A DNA stretch of 6,680 nucleotides, taken from positions 1 to 6,680 of the forward strand of contig JAESRM010000348.1 in the NCBI GenBank assembly GCA_016764635.1. The letters are read 5' to 3'. The notes beneath the pieces were generated by a model. It saw nothing but the letters and a program-made list of their open reading frames with translations. It made no database searches and was not told the origin of the DNA. Position 1 is the first letter of the stretch. Each line of letters starts with the position of its first letter. The translations under genes and the position numbers were made by a program. Below are positions 1-6,424 of the stretch, in pieces. Origin of the DNA: Planctomycetota bacterium. Its GTDB lineage: Bacteria; Planctomycetota; UBA1135; GCA-002686595.

Positions 1-2209
1 CGAGCACATCCTGGGCGTTGATGCCCAGCCGCGAGATGGCCGCGCGGTCGACCTTGATTGTCAAGGTCGGTAGGCCGGTGGTTTGTTCGACCTTGACCTC
101 AGACATTCCGCGTACTTTGCGTACGGTGTCCGCCACTTCTTCCGCGACTCGCCGCATTTCCTCCAGGGAGCCGGAGGATGCGAAAATCTTGATACCGACT
201 TCGGAGCGGACTCCGGAGATCAGTTCATCGACCCGCAAGGCGATCGGCTGGGAGTAGCTGAACATGACCCCAGGCAAGGACGCCTTGAGCGACTTGTCAA
301 TGGCAGCCAGTAGTTCATCCTTAGTTTCAAAGCGCCATGTGTCCGGCGGGTTGAGCATGATGTAGGTGTCCGAAATATCCACGCCCATGGGGTCTGTGGC
401 AATTTCGGCGCGACCCGTGCGCGACACTACCGTGTCGACTTCGGGGAAGGCCTTGACGATGGCTTCGGCCTTGGTGGAAATCTCGTTCGAGCTTTCCAGG
501 GACACGCTGGGCAAACGCCAAATTTGCATGGCGAAGGCGCCTTCATCGAGCTTCGGGATGAATTCCGCACCCATGAAGGGCAAGGCCACCATAGAAACTG
601 CGAAAAGACCAAACGCGGTCAGAGCTGTCCGCACCGGTCGCTTGGTAGTGATCCGTAGAATCGGCGTGTAAATGGCCTTGAGGAGACGGAAGAGCAGGGG
701 TTCCTTTTCTACCGCTTTCTTTAGGAAGAACGATGCCAATACGGGCATGAGGGTCAAGGCGCACAGAAGTGAACCACCCATGGCGTAAACAACCGTCAGT
801 GCCATCGGCTTGAACATCTTGCCTTCGATTCCGCGCAGGGCGAGGATCGGGAGGTAGACGATCATGATGATGGCAACCGCGAAGAGTACAGGGCGTGCGA
901 CCTGGTGACAGGCGGTACGCACCTTTTCAAGGTGCGGCGTTTCTTTGTCGTGTCGTTGGAAGTAGATGTAGGCCACGATCGATTCGATGATGACCACTGC
1001 GCCGTCCACGATGATTCCGAAGTCCACCGCGCCCAGGGACATCAGGTTGCCGGAAAGGCCGGTGATGCGCATGGCGATGATGGCCACAAGCATGGAAAGC
1101 GGAATAGCCGCGGCCACAATCAAGCCACCTCGGATCGAACCGAGTAGCAGCAGGAGCACGATGACCACTAGCAGGCCGCCTTCGATCAGGTTCTTGGCCA
1201 CGGTCATGATGGTGCGATTCACCAGGTCCGTGCGGTTGTAGAACGTGTCGATCGTGACACCTGCCGGAAGCGTCTTCTGGATTTCCTCCACTTTCGCGTG
1301 AACATCCTCGGAGACCGTGCGAGAGTTGGCACCCATCAGCATCATGACGATGCCGACAACTGCCTCACCCTCGCCATCACGTGTTACCGCGCCCTGGCGT
1401 AGGAGTGGAGCGAACTCCACCTTGCCAAGGTTCGATAGAAGCACGGGAGGTCCGGTTTTGGAGTGTTGAATCACCACTTGGCCCAAGCTCTCTAGGTCGT
1501 CGATCAAGCCTTCGCCGCGGATGAGATACTGCTCATCCGCGTGTACGATGTAGCCGCCGCCCACGTTTCTGTTGTTCTGTTCGAGAGCGTCGAAGACCTG
1601 GCTCAAGGAGATACCGAAGGAGCGCAACTTGCGCGGATCCAACGTGGCTTGGTAGGTGCGCAACTCACCGCCGAAGGAGTTGACTTCGACCACGCCTGGA
1701 ACGGAGCGCAAGTGTTTGGCCACGTTCCAATCGAGGATGTCGCGCAGCTCCATGGGCGAGTAGTCGTCACCTTTGACCTCGAATTGGTAGATCTCGCCCA
1801 AACCCGAAGAGATCGGGCCCATGCCCGGCTCACCGTAGTAAGAGGGGATTGCATCTTGGGCCTCTGTTAGGCGCTCTCCGATGAGTTGCCGGGCCCAATA
1901 AATGTCGGTGCCTTCTTCGAAGACCACCGTCACAACGGACAGGCCAAAGCGCGAGACCGAGCGGATCTGTTCCACCGCGGGGAGGCCGCTCATGGCGGTC
2001 TCGACCGGGAAGGTGATGAACGATTCAACCTCTTGCGGAGCCAAACCTGGGCTGTTCGTGAGTATTTGGACCTGGACATTGGTCACGTCCGGTACCGCGT
2101 CGATAGGCAAGGTTCGCAAGGATTGCAAACCGATTGCGATGATGAGTAGCCAGCCGATGAGAACCACGAGGCGGTTGTTCAGGCTGTAGTCGATGAGTTT
2201 GTTTATCAT
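1..2209 (-). CDS. czcA: CzcA-type heavy-metal RND efflux pump (3' end outside window)
   Basis: Inner-membrane proton-driven pump of the heavy-metal efflux RND family and the energised part of a CzcCBA complex. I read 736 uninterrupted codons from the ATG at 2209; the family is usually about 1040 residues, so roughly 300 C-terminal residues lie outside. Seen in order: first membrane helix (about 13-30), family blocks PDVTNVQVQ, GLAPQEVERFITFPVE, FEEGTDIYWARQL and RSVPGVVEVNSFGG, then a helix bundle (about 340-500) with VDFGIIVDGAVVIIES. Asp396, Asp402 and Glu409 match the proton-relay D-D-E set of CzcA, with the same spacing. Near the metal site, ATDPMGVDISDT and VDELISGVRS are CzcA-like: positions equivalent to CusA Met623 and Met672 are Ile612 and Glu662. 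This argues for divalent cations rather than Cu/Ag; the exact ion is inference. It is the last visible gene of the left arm, 34 bases after the adaptor gene. Confidence 0.95.
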   Translation of the reverse strand, partial: MINKLIDYSLNNRLVVLIGWLLIIAIGLQSLRTLPIDAVPDVTNVQVQILTNSPGLAPQEVESFITFPVETAMSGLPAVEQIRSVSRFGLSVVTVVFEEGTDIYWARQLIGERLTEAQDAIPSYYGEPGMGPISSGLGEIYQFEVKGDDYSPMELRDILDWNVAKHLRSVPGVVEVNSFGGELRTYQATLDPRKLRSFGISLSQVFDALEQNNRNVGGGYIVHADEQYLIRGEGLIDDLESLGQVVIQHSKTGPPVLLSNLGKVEFAPLLRQGAVTRDGEGEAVVGIVMMLMGANSRTVSEDVHAKVEEIQKTLPAGVTIDTFYNRTDLVNRTIMTVAKNLIEGGLLVVIVLLLLLGSIRGGLIVAAAIPLSMLVAIIAMRITGLSGNLMSLGAVDFGIIVDGAVVIIESIVAYIYFQRHDKETPHLEKVRTACHQVARPVLFAVAIIMIVYLPILALRGIEGKMFKPMALTVVYAMGGSLLCALTLMPVLASFFLKKAVEKEPLLFRLLKAIYTPILRITTKRPVRTALTAFGLFAVSMVALPFMGAEFIPKLDEGAFAMQIWRLPSVSLESSNEISTKAEAIVKAFPEVDTVVSRTGRAEIATDPMGVDISDTYIMLNPPDTWRFETKDELLAAIDKSLKASLPGVMFSYSQPIALRVDELISGVRSEVGIKIFASSGSLEEMRRVAEEVADTVRKVRGMSEVKVEQTTGLPTLTIKVDRAAISRLGINAQDVL

Positions 2210-2218
2210 GGGGTAGGG

Positions 2219-2226
2219 CTTCCTTT
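2219..2226 (-). promoter_or_regulatory. Ribosome binding site of the pump gene
   Basis: AAAGGAAG on the minus strand lies 9 bases before the ATG at 2209, inside the 34-base gap after the adaptor stop codon. It supports that ATG, which is also where family homology begins (MINKLIDYSLNNR). It is one of only two convincing Shine-Dalgarno sequences in the window. Confidence 0.65.
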
Positions 2227-2243
2227 GTCGTTGTTCTTACGAA

Positions 2244-3704
2244 CTAGTGGCTGTGCCCAGCGCCAAGCTCACCTTGGCGCTCCGCGGATTTAAGCAGGAA
2301 ATTGCCCTTGATGGCGACCATCTCACCAGCTTCGAGTCCGGAGAGGACTTCCACCATTCCATAGCCCGCGCGCTTGATTGTCACGGGGCGTTTTTCGAAG
2401 CCCAAGGGCTCCTCTTGAACGAAAACGGAGTCGCCGGCGTCATCATGGATGAGGGCGGATTCCGGAATCATGACGGCAGCCGAGTGGCTTGATGTCGAAA
2501 TTTGGGCTCGACCGAACATGCCCGGGCGGAGCGGCAAGGCCTGGGTGCTCCCGGGGATGCTATTGGCGAGAACGATCCTAAGACCGACACTGCGACTTGC
2601 CGTATCCAGCGTGTAATCCACCAGCTCGATCGTCGCTTCGATCTCGGCATCCGGAAATGCGTCGAGTTCGATGTCGGCTGCTTGGCCATTCCGAATCCAC
2701 CGCAGTTGGTTTTCAAATGCAGAGGCTTGGAACCAGAGGGTCTCGGGGTTTTCGATCACAAAGACTTGTGAGCCAGCTGCAACGAACTCGCCGGAGGTGG
2801 CGTGGCGGCTGGTGATAATACCCGCGCCCGTGGCGCGCAACTCGTAGGTTCCGGTGAGTAGCGGGGACTCGGCGGAAAGACCTTCGATGGTCGCGTCCGG
2901 GATACCCAATGCGAGCAACCGATTGCGCGCGGCGGTGCGTGCAATTTCTTCAACGAGAACCGCGACTTCGAGGTTCATCACGCGTGTGTCCCGAGCAGCT
3001 CTGAGCTCGGTAAGCTGCTGGTTCTTTGCGAGCTTGGTGAGTTCCAAGGCTTTGCGTGCTTCCAACAGGGGACGAACGGTTGAGATGGCCTTTTTCTGCA
3101 GATCCTCTTCCCGATTATAAATCGACTGATGGATTGCAATGGCGCCGTCGGTCAGCTCGATCAGGGCGCTAATCCGGCCTTTGAAAAGGTCCTTTTCTCG
3201 GTTGAGAGTTTCCGTGGCGGCGGCCGCCTGGGCTCGCTCTTGAAGGTAAGCGGCAACGGCCTCACCTAGTTCAACGCTGTCAAACGTGCATAGGACTTCA
3301 CCAACTTGTACCGAGTCTCCAAGGTTTTTCAGAACTTGGGTCAATTGACCGGAAACACGGGGAGTCGCATGCCGGGTGGTATTGGCGTTGCTGATAATAG
3401 AGCCCGCCAAGGTGATCATTTCGGATGCTTGCCCCGAGCGCGCCGCCGTGGTCTCGATCCCAGCGGTGTCGTATTGCTCTTGGGTGAGCTCCACATGGCC
3501 TTCTTCGCCTTCGTGCTCATCGTGACCACCGTGGTCGTCGTGGCCATCTCCGCCTTCATCATCATGGTCATCGCCATGGTCATCGTGCTCGCCTCCAGAT
3601 TCGGAAGCGTGGTCGTCCCCCGCATGATCATCATCGTGCTGGGGAGAGCATGCGAAAAGCAGTACGGATGCAAAGAGGGTGAGTGTTTTTAGATTTGATT
3701 TCAT
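2244..3704 (-). CDS. czcB: CzcB-type periplasmic adaptor lipoprotein with His/Asp-rich N-terminus
   Basis: Membrane fusion protein (486 aa) linking the RND pump to the outer-membrane channel. The N-terminus is a lipoprotein signal with hydrophobic core and box LLFAC, so Cys19 should be lipidated. Residues 23-70 hold 11 His and about 22 Asp/Glu with no Cys or Met, a likely metal-binding segment like that known in CzcB; the protein also ends in HSH. HVELTQEQYDTAGIET (70-85) is a typical adaptor entry. The first lipoyl half follows (about 115-147, GDSVQVGEVL), then a long alpha-hairpin (about 147-265), the second lipoyl half (about 288-320), a beta-barrel (about 320-402, with RSVGLRIVLAN and LRPGMFGRA) and a membrane-proximal domain. 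The frame stays open upstream to 3980, but that part lies inside the channel gene and lacks signal-peptide character, so I chose the ATG at 3704. That start overlaps the channel stop as ATGA, which suggests translational coupling. Confidence 0.94.
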   Translation of the reverse strand: MKSNLKTLTLFASVLLFACSPQHDDDHAGDDHASESGGEHDDHGDDHDDEGGDGHDDHGGHDEHEGEEGHVELTQEQYDTAGIETTAARSGQASEMITLAGSIISNANTTRHATPRVSGQLTQVLKNLGDSVQVGEVLCTFDSVELGEAVAAYLQERAQAAAATETLNREKDLFKGRISALIELTDGAIAIHQSIYNREEDLQKKAISTVRPLLEARKALELTKLAKNQQLTELRAARDTRVMNLEVAVLVEEIARTAARNRLLALGIPDATIEGLSAESPLLTGTYELRATGAGIITSRHATSGEFVAAGSQVFVIENPETLWFQASAFENQLRWIRNGQAADIELDAFPDAEIEATIELVDYTLDTASRSVGLRIVLANSIPGSTQALPLRPGMFGRAQISTSSHSAAVMIPESALIHDDAGDSVFVQEEPLGFEKRPVTIKRAGYGMVEVLSGLEAGEMVAIKGNFLLKSAERQGELGAGHSH

Positions 3705-5080
3705 CGCGGTTGTTCGGTTTGGGGGAGGGAAGGGGCGGCGGGGTTGGCATTGAGCAAATCCCCTCCGGCGGCAAGTAGGGACCAGGACGTTTTTCGGCGG
3801 GTCCCCTGGGCTTCCAGGTGTTGTGTGCGGGCTTGCACCAAAGCGGATTGAAGGGCCAAGGTTTCGAGCAAAGTGCTCTCGCCTGCGGCCAAGGCTTCTT
3901 CCGAAAGGCGTAGGTTTTCCTCGGCGTTGGGCAGGACGGTTCCACCGATCAGTTGCAGTTCCGACTCCGAGTTCGTCCACCGGATTTGGGCCGCATGGAT
4001 TTGTGCTCGGACCTCGTGCAGGACGCTCAGATATCGCAAGCGTACCAGGTGGCGATTCGCGAGTGCGGTGGCGATAGCAGGGCGGGCGAATCGAGAAAGG
4101 AGCGGCAGCCCTATCGCGACGCCTGTTCCAACGGCAAGAGTGGGGTATTGCTTCGAATAGGCCAAGCGCAACAGCTCTTCCGCTTCTTGATACTCGGCGA
4201 CCACGCCCAGGAGCTCGGGGCGCTTGGTGAGGCTGTAGCGCAGTAGTTGTTCCGGTGAAGGAAGCTCAGAGGCTAGCTCTGCGGGGTTGCCGTGGCGGGT
4301 GGGTTGCAGTCGGGTGTCCGGCGACACACCGAGGAGCTCGTTGAGCTCTAGGTGGGCCAAGAGAACCCGTTCATTGGCGTATACGACCTCCAATTGGCGA
4401 ACTCCAAGGGCGCCCCCTGCCAAGTTGGCCTGGATTCCGGTGGCCGCGCCAGCTTCTTGAGCCGCTTGGAAGTGCTGGAATGTGGTCAGTGCGAGTTGCT
4501 CCAGGTTCTGATTTTCTAAGAGAAGCTCGTTTGCCAAAAGCAGCTCTTCATAGGCCAAGTGAACATCAAGGGCCAAGCGCCATTCCGCTTGTAGCAGCGA
4601 ACTCCTGGCTTGATCGATTCCGGCCCGGGCTGCGCCCTTCTTAGCGCGCCGTTCGCCGGGTCTGGGCAGCTGGAACATGAGTCCCAAGCCCCCCAAGGCG
4701 TCAAGCCGTGAACTGGATCCAGTCACGGATTCTGAGGCGATGATATCCATCGCATCCCAGGAGAATTCGGGATCATCAAAGAGCCCAGCTTCGACAAGCA
4801 GGGCTTCACGAATTCCGATCTGCGCGCGGAAGGCCAGTAACTCGGGGTGCGATTGAAGAGCGAACGCGGTCAATTCCCGCGGGCCAAGAGAGGGCTCGCC
4901 CGCTTGGGGGGTCGAGGGTGAGGGCCATTGTTGGGCCTCGAGTTGCTCGAGCATGTTGAGTGGCTCGAGCGGCTGGGGGGCATAGGACGCGCAGCTAGAA
5001 AGCGCGGCCAAAGCCCATCCAGCAAGGATAGGGGTAGGTTTCATTGCATCTGATTTAGGAAGGAAGGGGCAGACATCCAC
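3701..5080 (-). CDS. czcC: CzcC/TolC-type outer-membrane efflux lipoprotein
   Basis: Outer-membrane channel subunit of the tripartite pump. It shows the two tandem outer-membrane-efflux repeats of the TolC family: LTAFALQSHPELLAFRAQ (about 70-87) leading to an FDDPEFSW strand, and LLRYSLTKRPELLGVV (about 279-294) leading to QYPTLAVGTGVAIGLPLL. Long Ala/Leu/Glu-rich helices follow each repeat. A lipobox ALSSC puts the lipidated cysteine at residue 30 when counted from the GTG at 5080. That GTG has AAGGAAG 6 bases upstream. The alternative start is the ATG at 5044 (447 aa), which gives a shorter, classic signal MKPTPILAGWALAALSSC but has no Shine-Dalgarno sequence. I slightly prefer 5080. The length (459 or 447) is normal for the family. 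The stop overlaps the adaptor start by four bases. Role as the CzcC partner follows from position beside czcB and czcA. Confidence 0.92.
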   Translation of the reverse strand: MDVCPFLPKSDAMKPTPILAGWALAALSSCASYAPQPLEPLNMLEQLEAQQWPSPSTPQAGEPSLGPRELTAFALQSHPELLAFRAQIGIREALLVEAGLFDDPEFSWDAMDIIASESVTGSSSRLDALGGLGLMFQLPRPGERRAKKGAARAGIDQARSSLLQAEWRLALDVHLAYEELLLANELLLENQNLEQLALTTFQHFQAAQEAGAATGIQANLAGGALGVRQLEVVYANERVLLAHLELNELLGVSPDTRLQPTRHGNPAELASELPSPEQLLRYSLTKRPELLGVVAEYQEAEELLRLAYSKQYPTLAVGTGVAIGLPLLSRFARPAIATALANRHLVRLRYLSVLHEVRAQIHAAQIRWTNSESELQLIGGTVLPNAEENLRLSEEALAAGESTLLETLALQSALVQARTQHLEAQGTRRKTSWSLLAAGGDLLNANPAAPSLPQTEQPR

Positions 5081-5086
5081 GCGGCG

Positions 5087-5093
5087 CTTCCTT
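5087..5093 (-). promoter_or_regulatory. Ribosome binding site favouring the GTG start of the channel gene
   Basis: AAGGAAG on the minus strand is followed by 6 bases and then GTG (5080-5078). The same core occurs before the pump gene. No comparable motif precedes the alternative in-frame ATG at 5044. It lies directly against the GGGG/CCCC repeat at 5094-5105, so folding of that repeat could affect its access; this last point is inference. Confidence 0.5.
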
Positions 5094-5138
5094 GGGGCAA
5101 GCCCCTGGAAACGTACCGGTGGTACGGATCTGGTTTCC
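5094..5138 (-). promoter_or_regulatory. Tandem hairpin-forming repeats in the channel-gene leader
   Basis: The 64-base gap between the small Cys-rich gene and the channel gene contains two inverted repeats. CGTACC (5112-5117) and GGTACG (5121-5126) are perfect 6-base arms around a 3-base loop. They are flanked by GGAAA (5107-5111) and TTTCC (5134-5138), which can extend the stem across a 7-base bulge. Next to it, GGGG (5094-5097) and CCCC (5102-5105) flank CAAG. There is no T-run after either, so these are not standard intrinsic terminators. They could be an attenuator, an mRNA processing or stability element, or protein-binding sites. Confidence 0.45.
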
Positions 5139-5144
5139 TTTCAA

Positions 5145-5492
5145 TCAGATGAGTTGAGGCCGATCACTGGGCAGATAGGGTAGCCCTGGTGACCTCTGAA
5201 AATTTAACGAGGGTAATTCTACCGGTAGCCCACTTTCGAGCCAAAAAACTTGCACCACTATGGGCTGAACGGGCAGCCACAGTAGGTCCAGGTCGAGTTG
5301 CCAGTTATTGCCATCCTTCTTAGGAATAGAAAAAGTCGAGCAGAGGTCGCCTGCGCAATCATCCTCGTGATCGCACTGCAATTCGGTGTCACCACCGCAT
5401 TCGCAGGAATGCTCGATCAAGCCACCCATGCACAAGGCGGGCCCAACAAGGAGCGCCAAGAGCAGTAGTAAGGTAGCAGAGAATCGAGACAT
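5145..5492 (-). CDS. Small secreted Cys/His-rich protein, CzcI-like by position
   Basis: Predicted 115-residue exported protein. A strong signal peptide (MSRFSATLLLLLALLVGPAL) precedes a short Cys/His/acidic region with Cys 21, 30, 32, 40, 46 and 51 plus His28 and His42. The PALC sequence is not a good lipobox, so a soluble periplasmic product is more likely. The second half is hydrophobic and Pro-rich and ends in YLPSDRPQLI. Small exported proteins called CzcI sit directly upstream of czcC in known czc clusters. As I recall, C. metallidurans CzcI also has Cys/His clusters and a C-terminal DRPQ stretch, so this may be a distant relative; the recollection is unverified. A role as metal binder or sensor is inference. 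The frame opens at ATG 5531, but the extra 13 residues add nothing to the signal peptide, so I chose 5492. A GTG at 5501 is also possible. Confidence 0.78.
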   Translation of the reverse strand: MSRFSATLLLLLALLVGPALCMGGLIEHSCECGGDTELQCDHEDDCAGDLCSTFSIPKKDGNNWQLDLDLLWLPVQPIVVQVFWLESGLPVELPSLNFQRSPGLPYLPSDRPQLI

Positions 5493-5710
5493 GGTTATCA
5501 CGCTACTTCGGTACGGGCCCCCGATCAACATGAGAGTTGATTTTAGACTGGAGCGTGCAAAAAGGTAGGGGCGGGGACTCTGAAATGAAGCTCAACCACG
5601 GGACCTGCGACGGTCCAGGGTTGGAAATATGCGAATATCAAAATTTTGCGCGGGAACGTAGGAAAGATGTTCACAATTCCCGCCGATGAGCGTACCTTGA
5701 GCCCACAGCC
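5493..5710. promoter_or_regulatory. Divergent promoter region between the two efflux clusters
   Basis: This 218-base stretch separates two start codons that face away from each other, so it must hold the promoters of both arms unless they lie further inside genes. I see no credible coding sequence in it. A TAAAAT on the minus strand (5545-5540) could be a -10 box for the left arm, about 48 bases before the ATG at 5492, but no good -35 box accompanies it. I cannot assign a promoter for the right arm. The region also holds the inverted repeat at 5593-5623 and an AT-rich palindrome, ATAT gcga ATAT, at 5627-5638. Confidence 0.7.
5593..5623. promoter_or_regulatory. Imperfect inverted repeat, candidate operator
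   Basis: Inner arms GGACC (5601-5605) and GGTCC (5612-5616) are perfect complements around a 6-base spacer. Outer arms CAACC (5593-5597) and GGTTG (5619-5623) also match, separated from the inner arms by 3 and 2 bases. The symmetry centre lies near the middle of the divergent gap. Ten matched pairs in 31 bases could be a dimeric-repressor site or an mRNA hairpin. No regulator gene is present in the window to link to it. Confidence 0.4.
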
Positions 5711-6313
5711 ATGCAGCGCCAGAATACACACCTCCAGTCCAAGAAGAGCTTCGCCCACACGTTGGGCGTTGTGCTACTGCTGTTGATGTATATGGCCCAG
5801 CCCGTTTTAGCGGCCCAGGGTTCGTTTTGTGGGTGTTCCGCCATGGGTAAGGCCGGTGATTGTGGAGAGCTGGATGGGCATTCCGGCCCCATGCCGGTGG
5901 CTGAAGCCGATTCTTGTTGCGCCACAAAGGCCAAACCGGCCGTGGAGTTGTCCTGCTGCAGCAAGCTGCCCCAGGGTGGCATGTCCGTGCCCCCCGTAAG
6001 TGAATCCGTTTGCCATTGCCCCTTACTGCCCGTGGACAGCGCCCCGAATGGCGTGATTTTTGATGGTCAGACTTTCGAAGGACCCTTTGCTTGGTGGTTT
6101 GATTTAGAAACCCAAGCGAATGAATGGGTTCTTTTGGCACCGCACCTCGGTTTGCTGCCCAATGGGGCCTCTTCGAGCCGCAGTGTGCGTACGGCTTGGC
6201 CGCCTGGAGGCCTTTCACCTTGTGCTTGGGGCCCGTCCGGCCTAGCACCCCGTCGATTGCAGAATAGTGGTCTGATCGCCTTCTTGGCGGATCTCTCCGT
6301 AGCGAATCTGTAG
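5711..6313 (+). CDS. Secreted cysteine-rich protein of unknown family
   Basis: Predicted 200-residue exported protein; I do not recognise the family. A basic N-terminus (KK at 11-12) precedes a hydrophobic core (about 18-34) and a signal peptidase I-like site PVLA|AQ after residue 34. All ten cysteines are in the mature part: 40, 42, 51, 69, 70, 82, 83, 101, 103 and 171. They form CxC, CC, CC and CHC motifs, the look of a thiolate metal-binding protein. Residues 40-103 are Cys-rich; the rest is Trp/Pro/Leu-rich without obvious membrane segments. It opens the right arm and is followed, after 111 bases, by a TolC-type gene, mirroring the small gene of the left arm. Its CxC-x8-C spacing resembles CxC-x7-C there. 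A longer antisense frame overlaps it, but only this frame has export and metal-binding features. Periplasmic metal buffering or sensing for a second pump is inference. Confidence 0.75.
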   Translation: MQRQNTHLQSKKSFAHTLGVVLLLLMYMAQPVLAAQGSFCGCSAMGKAGDCGELDGHSGPMPVAEADSCCATKAKPAVELSCCSKLPQGGMSVPPVSESVCHCPLLPVDSAPNGVIFDGQTFEGPFAWWFDLETQANEWVLLAPHLGLLPNGASSSRSVRTAWPPGGLSPCAWGPSGLAPRRLQNSGLIAFLADLSVANL

Positions 6314-6335
6314 GTCGGTTTTTCAGCGATTGGCT

Positions 6336-6364
6336 CCTTCTCAACGCGGATGCGTTGGGGAAGG
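6336..6364 (+). promoter_or_regulatory. Strong hairpin in the leader of the second channel gene
   Basis: CAACGC (6342-6347) and GCGTTG (6352-6357) form a perfect 6-base stem around a GGAT loop. CCTTC (6336-6340) and GAAGG (6360-6364) add five more pairs across a small internal bulge (T against GG). It sits 22 bases after the Cys-rich gene stop and 60 bases before the next ATG. No T-run follows, so it is not a classic terminator. An attenuator, processing site or mRNA-stabilising stem between the two genes is possible. The rest of the 6314-6424 gap shows nothing I can assign, including no clear Shine-Dalgarno before 6425. Confidence 0.5.
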
Positions 6365-6424
6365 TCCGAGTCGCTCGAATTTCGAACTGCCCTTTCGCTC
6401 CAAAGATCCTAATCAAACCACATC

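Noticed and set aside
1541..2189. Several plus-strand frames of 87-109 codons across the pump gene.
   Set aside because: They are antisense shadows of a well-supported CzcA coding sequence with clear family motifs.
2215..2243. Possible terminator between the adaptor and pump genes.
   Set aside because: The 34-base gap has no convincing stem followed by a T-run; it holds the pump gene's ribosome binding site instead.
3306..3692. A 128-codon plus-strand frame with a long Val/Ile-rich hydrophobic run.
   Set aside because: It is the antisense reading of the adaptor's His/Asp codons (CAT, GAC, GAT give Met, Val, Ile), so the apparent membrane segment is an artefact.
3705..3980. Extension of the adaptor frame by 92 residues upstream of 3704.
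   Set aside because: It lies inside the channel gene in another frame, is Arg/Pro-rich, and would place the lipoprotein signal peptide in mid-protein.
5592..6416. A 274-codon minus-strand open frame antisense to the right-arm Cys-rich gene, longer than that gene.
   Set aside because: The product is Arg/Pro/His-rich with no signal peptide or family motif, while the plus frame has a signal peptide, cysteine motifs and the expected position before a TolC gene.
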